Shown here one piece after another: positions 50,316 through 64,000 of a stretch of DNA of 64,000 bases. Source of the stretch: Nocardioides sp. GY 10113 (GTDB taxonomy: Bacteria; Actinomycetota; Actinomycetes; Propionibacteriales; Nocardioidaceae). The notes under the pieces are model-generated. The model saw nothing but the letters and a program-made list of their open reading frames with translations. It ran no database searches and was not told the origin of the DNA. The DNA lies in assembly GCF_004919105.1 (NCBI RefSeq), contig NZ_STGK01000011.1, positions 124,001-188,000 of the forward strand. The letters are read 5' to 3'. Position numbers and translations under genes: made by a program. Every line of letters begins with the position of its first letter. The stretch's first letter is position 1.

Positions 50316-50723
50316 TCAGGGGCGGATCAGCCGCTCCAGGATCCGGCCCACCACCAGGTAGGCCACCGCGGCGGCGCCGTAGTTGGCCAGCGCCGTCTTC
50401 GTCAGCGCGTTCGGGCCGTCGGGGTCGGCGGCCCACACCGGGTTGTCCAGGTCGAACCACCCCAGGTCGAAGAGGTCGGCGAGGTGGCGCACGGCCTTGA
50501 CCAGGTCGTTGTTCGCATTGGCGTCCAGCGCGTAGCTGAACGCCGCGGACGCGAGCACCAGGGCGATCAGGAAGCAGGCCACCCAGACCACCCGGGCCAC
50601 CGCCCCGCGCGCCCGCTCCATGCTCACCGACGGCACCGGACGGCGGCGGGGGGCGGGCGCGGCCGCCTCCGACACGTCGGCGTCGTCGGCCCGCTCGGGG
50701 CCGGTCGAGGGTTTCTCCGTCAT
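50316..50723 (-). CDS. small membrane protein of unknown family
   Basis: A 135-residue protein that I do not recognise. An acidic N-terminal 35 residues (TEKPSTGPERADDADVSEAA) and a Pro/Arg stretch precede two hydrophobic helices: VVWVACFLIALVLASAAFSYAL (about 45-66) and ALANYGAAAVAYLVVGRILERLI (about 110-132). Between them is LDANANNDLVKAVRHLADLFDLGWFDLDNPVWAADPDGPN. The start is ATG 50723. It is separate from etfBA (163-bp gap) and divergent from glgX. It looks like a minimal anchor or regulatory membrane protein. Confidence 0.7.
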   Translation of the reverse strand: MTEKPSTGPERADDADVSEAAAPAPRRRPVPSVSMERARGAVARVVWVACFLIALVLASAAFSYALDANANNDLVKAVRHLADLFDLGWFDLDNPVWAADPDGPNALTKTALANYGAAAVAYLVVGRILERLIRP

Positions 50724-50870
50724 CGGGGGTTCCGTCGCTTTCGGTGGGGTACGCCGGTTCGCCGGCGGGAGCAGACCACTGCCGGCATTGTGCCCTGCAT
50801 CACGCCCCGGGAACACCCGGATCGGGGCCGAACCCCTCAGGCGCCACCGGCGGCGGGGCACAATGACGCG

Positions 50871-53087
<2,217 letters not shown>

Positions 53088-53096
53088 CCGGCGGCC

Positions 53097-55724
53097 TCAC
53101 GCGGTGGCGACCACGCCCAGCTCGGCGGGCGAGATCAGCAGCGGGTGGCGCGGCACCACCCGCACCGTGTAGCCGAACGCCCCGCTCCTGGTGAGCTCGA
53201 CGCCGCCGTCGTACCGGTGCCGGTTGCCCTCGTAGGACTCCACCAGCGCCAGCGGGCTCGCGCTCGCCCCCTCCAGCACGTCCTCGGCGTCGACGCGGCC
53301 GTGCACCAGCTGCACCTCGACGTCCTCGGGCGCCAGCTCCCCCAACGCCACGTAGCAGTGCACCTCCAGGCTGTGCCCGACCTCGGTGACGTCAGGGAGA
53401 CCGTGCGACTCGACGTGCTCGACCCGGACCCCGGACCAGGCGCCGCGCACCCGGGCCTTCCACGCGGCCAGCTCCCGGGCGCGGCGGTAGCCGTCGTCGG
53501 GGGTGTCCAGCGTCCTGCCGACACCCGCCGCGGGGGCGTAGAGGCGGCGCACGTAGTCGCCGACCATGCGGGTGGCCAGCACCTTGGGACCGAGCTCCTT
53601 CCAGGTGTGGCGCAGCATCTCCACCCAGCGCACCGGCACGCCGTCGGCGTCGCGCTCGTAGAACCGCGGCGCCACCTCGTGCTCGATCAGGTCGTAGAGG
53701 GCGGCGGCCTCGAGGTCGTCGCGCGTGTCCGGGTCGCCGGAGAGGCCGGGGCCGTCGGCCGAGGGGATCGCCCAGCCGAACTCCGGCTCGTACCACTCGT
53801 CCCACCAACCGTCGAGGATGGAGAGGTTGAGCCCACCGTTCAGCGCGGCCTTCATGCCCGAGGTGCCGCACGCCTCGTAGGGGCGCAACGGGTTGTTGAG
53901 CCAGACGTCGCAGCCGGGGTAGAGCGGCTGCGCCAGCGCGATGTCGTAGTTGGGCAGGAAGACGATGCGGTGCCGCACGCCGGCCTCGTCGGCGAACCTG
54001 ACCAGCTCCTGGATCAGCCGCTTGCCGCCGTCGTCAGCGGGGTGCGCCTTGCCAGCGATCACCAGCTGCACCGGGCGCTCGGGGTGCAGCAGCAGCCCGC
54101 GGAGTCGGTCGGGGTCGCGCAGCATCAGCGTCAGCCGCTTGTACGACGGCACCCGGCGCGCGAAGCCGATGGTCAGCACGTCGGGGTCCAGCGCCTCCTC
54201 GATCCAGCCGAGCTCGGCCGGCGTCGCGCCCCGCTTCTCCCAGGAGCGACGCAGCCGGCGCCGTGCGTCCGCGACCAGGTGCTCGCGCAGCCGACGCTTG
54301 GTGGCCCACACCTCGGTGCCGGGCACCTTGTCGACGGCCGCCCAGTAGGCCGCGGTGTCCTCGGCGGAGCCGACCTCTGTCGGGTCGGCCAGCGCCCCGT
54401 GGGCGGCGGCCATCGCGAACACCTCGGGATGCACCCAGGTGGGCGCGTGCACGCCGTTCGTGATCGAGGTGATCGGCACCTCCTCGGTGTCGAAGGCCGG
54501 CCACAGGCCCTTGAACATGCCGCGGCTGACCTCGCCGTGCAGCAGCGAGACGCCGTTGAGGCGCTGGGCCAGCCGGAACCCCATCACCGCCATGTTGAAG
54601 ACGCCCGGGTCGCCACCCTCGTAGTCCTCGGCGCCGAGTGCCAGCACCCGGTCCGTGGGCACCTCCGGCGTGGCGCCGCCGGCCGCGTCCAGGTACTGCT
54701 CGATCAGGGAGCGCGGGAACCGGTCGATACCGGCCGGGACCGGGGTGTGGGTGGTGAAGACCGTGGAGCCTCGGCCGACCTCCAGCGCCTCCTCGAAGGT
54801 CAGGCCGGGGCCGCCGTCCGCGGTCAGCTCGCGGATCCGCTCGATGCCGAGGAAGCCGGCGTGGCCCTCGTTGGTGTGGAAGACCTCGGGGGCGGGGGCG
54901 CCGGTGATCCGCGACCAGACCCGCAGCGCGCGGACCCCGCCGACCCCGAGCAGCAGCTCCTGGCGCAGCCGGTGCTCGCTGTTGCCGCCGTAGAGCCGGT
55001 CGGTGATCTCGCGGTAGTGGTCGGGGTTGCCCTCGACGTCGGTGTCGAGCATCAGCAGCGGCACCCGACCGACCTGGGCCACCCAGATCCGGGCCAGCAG
55101 GTCGGGGCCGCCGGGCATGCCGAGGCTGATCGTGGCCACCGAGCCGTCGGCCTCGCGCAACGGCGAGATCGGCAGCTCGTCGGGGTCCAGGACCGGGTAG
55201 GACTCCAGCTGCCAGCCCTCGCGGGAGAGCGACTGCTTGAAGTAGCCGTGCCGGTAGAGCAGTCCGACGCCGACGATCGGCACGCCGAGGTCGCTGGCCG
55301 CCTTGAGGTGGTCGCCGGCGAGGATGCCGAGGCCGCCGGAGTACTGCGGGAGCACCGAGGTGATCCCGAACTCCGGGGAGAAGTACGCCACCGCGGCCGG
55401 CCAGGCGGTCTCCGCCTCCGCGACGCTGACCTTCTGGTACCAGCGGTCCGCGCTCAGGTACGACGCCAGGTCGGCGCGCGCCCGCGCGACCCGTTCGACG
55501 AAGCCGGTGTCGGCGGCCAGCTCCGCCCACCGCTCGCTGCTGACCGCGCCGAGCAGCCGGACCGGGTCGTGGTGATGGTCGGCCCACAGGTCGGGATCGA
55601 CCTCCGCGAAGAGCGCCTGGGTCGGCGGGTGCCAGGACCAGCGCAGGTTGGCGGCGAGCTCGCCGAGCGCGGCGAGGTCGGCGGGCAGGACCGGGCGGAC
55701 CGAGAAACGGCGGATCGCACGCAT
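53097..55724 (-). CDS. glgP: alpha-glucan (maltodextrin/glycogen) phosphorylase
   Basis: An 875-residue GT35 enzyme of the actinobacterial/archaeal type. The PLP lysine lies in EACGTSGMKAALNGGLNLSILDGWW (about 615-640); other blocks are QYSGGLGILAGDHLKAASDLGVP, NEGHAGFLGIERI, VFTTHTPVPAGIDRF and NGVHAPTWVHPEV. It releases glucose-1-phosphate. ATG 55724 has TAGGTT six bases upstream, a leaderless layout. Divergent from moeA across a 392-bp repeat-bearing gap. Confidence 0.96.
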   Translation of the reverse strand: MRAIRRFSVRPVLPADLAALGELAANLRWSWHPPTQALFAEVDPDLWADHHHDPVRLLGAVSSERWAELAADTGFVERVARARADLASYLSADRWYQKVSVAEAETAWPAAVAYFSPEFGITSVLPQYSGGLGILAGDHLKAASDLGVPIVGVGLLYRHGYFKQSLSREGWQLESYPVLDPDELPISPLREADGSVATISLGMPGGPDLLARIWVAQVGRVPLLMLDTDVEGNPDHYREITDRLYGGNSEHRLRQELLLGVGGVRALRVWSRITGAPAPEVFHTNEGHAGFLGIERIRELTADGGPGLTFEEALEVGRGSTVFTTHTPVPAGIDRFPRSLIEQYLDAAGGATPEVPTDRVLALGAEDYEGGDPGVFNMAVMGFRLAQRLNGVSLLHGEVSRGMFKGLWPAFDTEEVPITSITNGVHAPTWVHPEVFAMAAAHGALADPTEVGSAEDTAAYWAAVDKVPGTEVWATKRRLREHLVADARRRLRRSWEKRGATPAELGWIEEALDPDVLTIGFARRVPSYKRLTLMLRDPDRLRGLLLHPERPVQLVIAGKAHPADDGGKRLIQELVRFADEAGVRHRIVFLPNYDIALAQPLYPGCDVWLNNPLRPYEACGTSGMKAALNGGLNLSILDGWWDEWYEPEFGWAIPSADGPGLSGDPDTRDDLEAAALYDLIEHEVAPRFYERDADGVPVRWVEMLRHTWKELGPKVLATRMVGDYVRRLYAPAAGVGRTLDTPDDGYRRARELAAWKARVRGAWSGVRVEHVESHGLPDVTEVGHSLEVHCYVALGELAPEDVEVQLVHGRVDAEDVLEGASASPLALVESYEGNRHRYDGGVELTRSGAFGYTVRVVPRHPLLISPAELGVVATA

Positions 55725-55730
55725 GCGCCG

Positions 55731-55736
55731 AACCTA
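55731..55736 (-). promoter_or_regulatory. leaderless -10 of glgP
   Basis: TAGGTT on the minus strand, 6 bases before ATG 55724. AT-rich sequence (GTTAAAAGAACCAATTGG) lies just upstream. Confidence 0.55.
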
Positions 55737-55814
55737 GCGCCGTCTCTGGATCGTTAAAAGAACCAATTGGATATGAGCCGTAACACTGTGACCCGGTGTC
55801 ACGTTAAACGGTCA

Positions 55815-55855
55815 CCGCGGGCGAGGAGGAGTCATGGGGGCTTCCTCGCCCGCGG
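55815..55855. repeat. hairpin with perfect 13-bp arms upstream of moeA
   Basis: CCGCGGGCGAGGA (55815-55827) pairs with its complement at 55843-55855 around a 15-base loop. It lies in the 392-bp gap between divergent glgP and moeA. Apart from this hairpin, the repeats below and the two promoters, I see nothing in the gap. Confidence 0.7.
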
Positions 55856-55882
55856 ACCCAGCGTTGGATGGCGCGAGCGATG

Positions 55883-56028
55883 TCGCTCGCTGCGCTCGCG
55901 CCACGCTGCCGCGCACGCAGTCGGCCGCCGCGGTGGTCGCGGTGTCCTGGCGTCTCGCCGCGTCTGCATCGCGGGAAAGCTCGCTCGCTGCGCTCGCGCC
56001 ACGCTGCCGCGCACGCAGTCGGCCGCCG
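55883..56028. repeat. two identical 48-bp direct repeats
   Basis: Copies at 55883-55930 and 55981-56028 are identical; 50 bp of different sequence separate them. Each begins TCGCTCGCTGCGCTCGCG and ends CAGTCGGCCGCCG and contains short inverted GCGAGC/GCTCGC words. Mobile or recombined intergenic repeats (REP-like) are a likely origin. Confidence 0.85.
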
Positions 56029-56104
56029 ATCGCCCACCGGTGGTTGAGGTGCGAGGCGCCCCGGCGCCGAGCCTCGAAACCACCGGACGCCGCGACGCCA
56101 CCAC

Positions 56105-56110
56105 TACGCT
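56105..56110 (+). promoter_or_regulatory. leaderless -10 of moeA
   Basis: TACGCT, 6 bases before GTG 56117. Confidence 0.5.
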
Positions 56111-56116
56111 GGCCCG

Positions 56117-57343
56117 GTGGCCCCCGTCCCCGTCGTCGAGCACCAGCGGCGCGTCGCGCTCCTGCTCGACGCCGGCAACCCGACCGGGCTGGGCGCCGAG
56201 CGGATCGGCACCGGCGACGCGCTCGGACGGGTGCTGGCTGAGCCGGTGACCGCGCCGGAAGCGCTGCCCTCGTTCGACAACTCCGCGATGGACGGCTACG
56301 CGGTCCGGGCCCGCGACATCGCCGGCGCCTCCCCCGACTCCCCCGTCGACCTGCCGGTGGCCGCCGACATACCGGCCGGCGCCGCCCGCGGCGCGCTCGA
56401 GCCCGGGACGGCCCACCGGATCATGACCGGCGCGCCGGTGCCGACCGGCGCCGATGCCGTGGTCGAGGTCGAGGAGACCGACGGGGGCACCGAGCGGGTC
56501 CGGATCCGCGCCGCGCGCGCCGCCGGCTCCTTCGTCCGCGCCGCCGGCTCCGACGTCGCCGTCGGGCAGGAGGTGGTCGCCGCCGGGACCCTGCTCGGCG
56601 CGGCCCAGCTCGGCGCGCTGGCCGCGCTCGGCGTGCGCGAGGTGCTGGTCCGCCGGCGCCCCCGGGTGCTCCTGGTCTCCACCGGCTCCGAGCTCGCCGC
56701 GGACCCGCTGCCGGAGTCCGGCCAGATCCGCGACTCCAACAGCGCGATGCTGGCCGCGGCGGTCGCCGACGCGGGTGGCGAGGCGCTCCGTCGTCGCTGG
56801 GTCGCCGACGACGTACCAGCGTTCCTCGACTCGCTCGAGGAGTCGCTGGCCGCGCACGCGCCGATCGACCTCGTGATCACCTCCGGCGGGGTGAGCGCGG
56901 GCGCCTACGAGGTGGTCAAGGAGGCGCTCGCTCCCCGCGGGGTCGCGTTCGGGAAGGTCGCGATGCAGCCCGGGATGCCGCAGGGCGCCGGCTCCTTCGC
57001 CGGCACGCCGGTGGTCTGCCTGCCGGGCAACCCGGTCAGCGCCCTCACCTCGTTCGAGGTCTTCGTGCGCCCCGCGCTGCGTCGGCTGCTCGGGCACCCG
57101 GTCCCCGACCGGCCGACCGCGACCGCCACGCTGACCGAGGACCTGGTCTCCCCCGATGGCAAGCGCCAGCTGCGGCGCGGACGCTGGGACCGCGCCGCCG
57201 GCACCGTCGCGCCGTGGGGCCCCCCGGGGTCGGGCTTCCTCGGCTGGTTCGCCGGTGCCGACTGCCTGATCGACCTGCCCGCCGAGCAGACCGCGGTGCG
57301 CGCGGGCGAGCCGGTCACCGTCTGGGACCTGCTCATCGGCTGA
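56117..57343 (+). CDS. moeA: molybdopterin molybdotransferase
   Basis: A 408-residue MoeA/Gephyrin-type enzyme inserting molybdate into molybdopterin. Family blocks: PSFDNSAMDGYAVRARDI, HRIMTGAPVPTGADAVVEVEE, PESGQIRDSNSAMLAAAV, LVITSGGVSAGAYEVVKEAL, LPGNPVSALTSFEVFVRP. GTG 56117 starts the gene. It is the first gene of a five-gene run leading into glgE; the other cofactor genes are elsewhere. The operon link to glucan metabolism is probably positional. Confidence 0.95.
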   Translation: MAPVPVVEHQRRVALLLDAGNPTGLGAERIGTGDALGRVLAEPVTAPEALPSFDNSAMDGYAVRARDIAGASPDSPVDLPVAADIPAGAARGALEPGTAHRIMTGAPVPTGADAVVEVEETDGGTERVRIRAARAAGSFVRAAGSDVAVGQEVVAAGTLLGAAQLGALAALGVREVLVRRRPRVLLVSTGSELAADPLPESGQIRDSNSAMLAAAVADAGGEALRRRWVADDVPAFLDSLEESLAAHAPIDLVITSGGVSAGAYEVVKEALAPRGVAFGKVAMQPGMPQGAGSFAGTPVVCLPGNPVSALTSFEVFVRPALRRLLGHPVPDRPTATATLTEDLVSPDGKRQLRRGRWDRAAGTVAPWGPPGSGFLGWFAGADCLIDLPAEQTAVRAGEPVTVWDLLIG

Positions 57344-57415
57344 CCGTGCCTCAGCGCCGGCGCCGGCTTCCTGCGTTCGGCTGCCGCCGGACGCGTCGTC
57401 GGGCACCATGCGCCG

Positions 57416-58048
57416 GTGACCACGACCACGACACCCACCCTCCGACGCGGCACGCCGTGGTGGGTGCCCGCACTGGTGCTGACCGCCACCGTCGGCCAGC
57501 TGCTGCTGGCGACGCTGGCCCCGGACCTGCCGCAGTTCTCCGGCAAGGCGTTCGGGGCCCGACTGGTCGCCTACCCGCTGATGATGCTCGTCGCACCGGC
57601 GTGGTGGTGGCTGGCCACCCGCCCCGGCCGCCGTGCCGGCGCCGAGCCGTCGCCCCGGCCGACCCCGCCGTGGGGCGCGTTCACGCTGGTGATGCTGCCG
57701 TTCCTGATCGACGTCACCGGCAACACGCTCGACCTCTACGACACGGTCGTGTGGTGGGACGACGCCAACCACTTCGTCAACTGGTTCCTGCTGTGCGCCG
57801 GGATCGGCCTGCTGGCCTGTGGCGCCGTCCGCCCGCGGTGGGCCGTGGTGCTGCTCGTCGCCGGGCTCGGGGCGCTGCTCGCGATCGGCTGGGAGCTCGG
57901 CGAGTGGTACACCTTCATCCGGCACGGCACCGAGCTCGGCACGGCCTACGAGGACACCCTGGGCGACGAGGCGCTGGGCTCGCTCGGCGCGCTGCTCGCT
58001 GGGCTGGTGGTCGCCGCGACGCTCTCGCGGCGCCCGCCCCGCGGATGA
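57416..58048 (+). CDS. YjdF-like (DUF2238) membrane protein
   Basis: A 210-residue membrane protein with about six segments. The conserved part is VVWWDDANHFVNWFLLCAGIGLLA followed by GALLAIGWELGEWYTFIRHGTELGTAYEDTLGDEALGSLGALLAGL, with acidic and His residues of the DUF2238 family inside the membrane. The start is GTG 57416, 6 bases behind CACCAT; the frame is in step with moeA 72 bp upstream. Function of the family is unknown. Confidence 0.8.
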   Translation: MTTTTTPTLRRGTPWWVPALVLTATVGQLLLATLAPDLPQFSGKAFGARLVAYPLMMLVAPAWWWLATRPGRRAGAEPSPRPTPPWGAFTLVMLPFLIDVTGNTLDLYDTVVWWDDANHFVNWFLLCAGIGLLACGAVRPRWAVVLLVAGLGALLAIGWELGEWYTFIRHGTELGTAYEDTLGDEALGSLGALLAGLVVAATLSRRPPRG

Positions 58049-58130
58049 CCTGCTGAGACTCTCGACAAATCCGTCTCGATTCGCACGCGGCACCTTGCAC
58101 GGACCGGCGGTCACCGGTTGGGTGGGCGGC

Positions 58131-61881
<3,751 letters not shown>

Positions 61882-61882
<1 letters not shown>

Positions 61883-63303
61883 TGAGCGACCACATCCGCG
61901 CAGACCTGCACACCTTCCTGGACCGGGCCCGGTGGTTCGGCGGCAAGGGGCGCGGCTTCGAGGTGAGCCACGTGCGTCGCCTCCTGATCACCGATCCGGT
62001 GCCGGAGGGCCCGCGGATCGCGGTCGACCTGGCCACGGTGACCTACGAGGACGGCACCTCGGAGCAGTACCAGGTACCGCTCTCGCTGTACGACGTCCCG
62101 CAGGAGCAGCTGGGCCACGCCACCGTCGGCGTCTGGGACGACCCCGACTGCGCCGGGGGCACCGTCTTCGCCTACGACGCCGTGCACGACCGGGCGGCGA
62201 TGGCCCGGGTGCTGGCCGCCTTCGTGCCCGGCTCCGCGCCGGGCGACGACACCGAGGGACTCGTCTTCGTCCGGCTGGCGGGCCACGACCTGGACCTGAC
62301 CGCGCCCGCCAGCCTGTTCACCGGCGAGCAGTCGAACTCCTCGGTGCTCTTCGGCGAGGACGCGGTGCTCAAGCTCTTCCGCAAGGTGACCCCGGGGTCG
62401 AACCCGGACATCGCCACCCACCGGGTGCTCACCGAGGTGGGCTCCACCCACGTCGCCGAGCTCTACGGCTGGGTGGAGTTCCGCGAGGAGGCCGAGCCCC
62501 CCGAGGGGCCGCTGCAGCTGGGCATGCTCCAGCAGTTCCTGCGCACCGCGACCGACGGCTGGGACCTGGCGCTGACCAGCGTCCGCAACCTGTTCGCCGA
62601 GGCCGACCTGCACGCCGACGAGGTGGGCGGTGACTTCGCGGCCGAGGCGGCCCGCCTCGGCATCGCGCTGGCCGACATCCACGCCGAGCTGCGCGACGCC
62701 TTCGGCACCGGGACGGTCCCCGGCGACGAGGTCTCCGCCGGGATGCTGGCACGCCTCGAGGCCGCGCTGGAGGTCGTCCCCGAGCTCGCACCCCACGCGA
62801 CGCCGCTGCGCGCAGCCCTGCGCGCCGTCGCCGACGTCGCGGAGATCGAGGTCCAGCGCGTCCACGGTGACCTGCACCTCGGCCAGACCCTGCGCACCAC
62901 GCTCGCCTGGAAGGTCGTCGACTTCGAGGGCGAGCCGGCCAAGCCGCTGGCCGAGCGGCTGCGGCCCGACTCCCGGTGGCGCGACGTCGCCGGCATGCTG
63001 CGCTCCTTCGACTACGCCGCCCACGCGCTGCTCGCCTCCAGCACCGACGACGACCCCGACGTCCTCGCCCAGCTGGGCCGGCGCGCCTGGGAGTGGGCCG
63101 CGCGCAACCAGGAGGCCTTCCTGGCCGCCTACGTCGGCGCGGACGCCGAGGCCGGCGCCGAGGTGCGTGACCTCACCGCCGCCGAGCACACCCTGCTGAC
63201 GGCGTACGTGCTGGACAAGGCGGTGTACGAGTGCGCCTACGAGGCCCGCAACCGGCCGCTGTGGCTGCCGATCCCCCTGGGCGCCGTGGAGCGGATGACC
63301 TGA
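61882..63303 (+). CDS. mak: maltokinase (Pep2-type)
   Basis: A 473-residue kinase phosphorylating maltose to maltose-1-phosphate. The N-terminal cap (about 1-105, RWFGGKGRGFEV) is characteristic of Mak. The kinase part holds GEQSNSSVLFGEDAVLKLFRKV (phosphate-binding and Lys), HGDLHLGQTLRT (catalytic Asp about 330) and VVDFEGEPAKPLAERLRPDS (Mg Asp). It follows treS directly and supplies glgE. The last residues RNRPLWLPIPLGAVERM match the family end. Confidence 0.96.
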
Positions 63304-63318
63304 GCCCGGCGCGGTGCC

Positions 63319-63324
63319 TAGTCT
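63319..63324 (+). promoter_or_regulatory. leaderless -10 of the acidic hypothetical gene
   Basis: TAGTCT, 7 bases before ATG 63332. Confidence 0.5.
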
Positions 63325-63331
63325 GGGTGGC

Positions 63332-63880
63332 ATGGCTGACGACGGTTCCGGCGACGTGCCCGGCGAGTGGGACATCACAGACGAGGAGATCGACTCCTGG
63401 TTCGAGGAGCTCGAGGCGGTCGACCAGGCCGCGGCCGACTACCTCGCCGAGCGGGTCGACGGCCTCGGCGACGAGGTCGGCGAGGAGGACGCGCGCTGGC
63501 TCGACGCCCTGGCCGAGACGATCGCACCGGACGACGAGCCGGACGAGGACCGCGAGCTGGACGACCTCGAGATCGAGACGATGTCGGCCGTCGCGGCACT
63601 GCAGCACGCGGACTGGCTCGGCCTGGCCCTCGGCGTCGTCGACCGCGGGCCTGGCTCCGCGCTCGACCCCGAGGCCGTGCTCGCCGACGTCAACGCGCTG
63701 GAGGAGATCGAGGGCGAGATCGACGACCCCGAGGGCTTCCTCGAGGTGCTGGCCGCGGCGCTCAGCCACCTGACCCCGCAGTGGCGCGAGCTCGGGGTGC
63801 TGGACGCCGACGACCGCACGACCGCGCGCGGGGTCTGGGGCCTACCGCGGGCGCTGTACCGGCTCTGGAACGCCGCCTGA
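63332..63880 (+). CDS. acidic hypothetical protein
   Basis: A 182-residue protein that I do not recognise. It is strongly acidic over its first half (DITDEEIDSWFEELEAVDQAAADYLAERVDGLGDEVGEED) with few basic residues, predicted mostly helical, with no signal or membrane segment. The second half has LALGVVDRGPGSALDPEAVLADVNALEEIEGEIDD and a conserved-looking end TTARGVWGLPRALYRLWNAA. It starts at ATG 63332 with its own -10-like TAGTCT, 28 bp after mak. It may be a small regulator or chaperone-like factor; nothing shows which. Confidence 0.7.
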   Translation: MADDGSGDVPGEWDITDEEIDSWFEELEAVDQAAADYLAERVDGLGDEVGEEDARWLDALAETIAPDDEPDEDRELDDLEIETMSAVAALQHADWLGLALGVVDRGPGSALDPEAVLADVNALEEIEGEIDDPEGFLEVLAAALSHLTPQWRELGVLDADDRTTARGVWGLPRALYRLWNAA

Positions 63881-63921
63881 CTCACCTGGTCGATCACCGT
63901 TCGACACCCGCTACCCGACCG

Positions 63922-64000
63922 TGACCCCGGGCTCCCCGAGCGCCGCGCCGCGGCCGAGCCGGCGCCCGGTCGCCGCCGCCGGGCCGCTGGAGGGGCTGCC
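63922..64000 (+). CDS. possible start of a further gene, cut off by the window end
   Basis: A GTG at 63922 opens a frame running to the window edge (VTPGSPSAAPRPSRRPVAAA and on). In many actinobacteria glgB follows mak, so this may be its disordered N-terminus. Twenty-six residues without a motif are too few to confirm it. Confidence 0.25.

Noticed and set aside
63881..64000. glgB (branching enzyme)
   Set aside because: Expected from gene order in relatives, but only 26 uninformative codons are visible, so it is not called.

Overview
The window is a 64-kb stretch of high-GC chromosome from an actinobacterium, most likely Nocardioides or another Nocardioidaceae member. The organism is inferred from the very strong G/C bias at third codon positions, the gene families present, the GlgE glucan pathway, and a recurrent leaderless promoter pattern (TANNNT placed 6-7 nt before the start codon). 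There are about 57 protein genes and one tRNA-Ala(GGC). No rRNA, insertion sequence, phage gene or CRISPR array was seen. Coding density is high and many genes overlap by 1-8 bp.

Layout. 1-3052: a small oxidative-catabolism group (two SnoaL-like proteins, a cytochrome P450 and a 3-hydroxyisobutyrate-dehydrogenase-like enzyme), with a TnnAACnnGTTnnA-type operator before the second SnoaL gene. 3066-4563: arsenite resistance (acr3, arsR). 4634-11526: an MpaB-type oxygenase, a divergent MarR/MMPL-exporter pair with a clear operator, an SDR/SRPBCC pair and a divergent FAD oxidoreductase. 11605-17434: a secreted phytase-esterase-like protein with an Ig-like tail, an SGNH hydrolase, a repeat-filled intergenic region, a YdeI-type protein and an aldo/keto reductase. 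17552-19867: a metal P-type ATPase fused to a C-terminal hemerythrin domain (P1B-5 type). 20038-24904: a polar amino acid ABC importer, a ThDP-dependent decarboxylase and a divergent XRE-cupin regulator. 24946-29114: an enoyl-CoA hydratase-like protein, a phospholipase-D-like enzyme, and DUF1206 and DUF5994 proteins.

29228-41189, all on the minus strand, is a complete L-arabinose system. A lipoprotein binding protein, a double-domain ATPase and two permeases of the YtfQRT-YjfF/AraUVWZ type are followed by a LacI regulator and araB, araD and araA. Upstream lie a second LacI regulator and an aldose 1-epimerase. Three LacI-type operators sit at the two promoters, two of them over the probable -10 elements. 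41249-50723 is mostly housekeeping: a YgjV-like membrane protein, tRNA-Ala, a histidine phosphatase, rsfS, nadD, a DedA/YqaA-like protein, a CDP-alcohol phosphatidyltransferase, proA, and etfBA. A secreted lysyl-oxidase-like protein is set among them.

50871-63303 carries the glucan/trehalose genes glgX, glgP, glgE, treS and mak (maltokinase). TreS makes maltose from trehalose, Mak phosphorylates it, and GlgE adds maltose from maltose-1-phosphate to alpha-glucan; GlgX and GlgP break the glucan down. moeA and a YjdF-like membrane protein lie inside this block. The branching enzyme GlgB is not in the window and may follow it.

The most unusual observations are the ATPase-hemerythrin fusion, the arabinose regulon architecture, the tandem 72-bp hairpin repeat between 15390 and 15592, the perfect 22-bp palindrome at 14364-14413, the hairpin plus duplicated 48-mer before moeA, and the recurrence of leaderless promoters. 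I found no gene cluster that I can defend as a wholly new defence or biosynthetic system.
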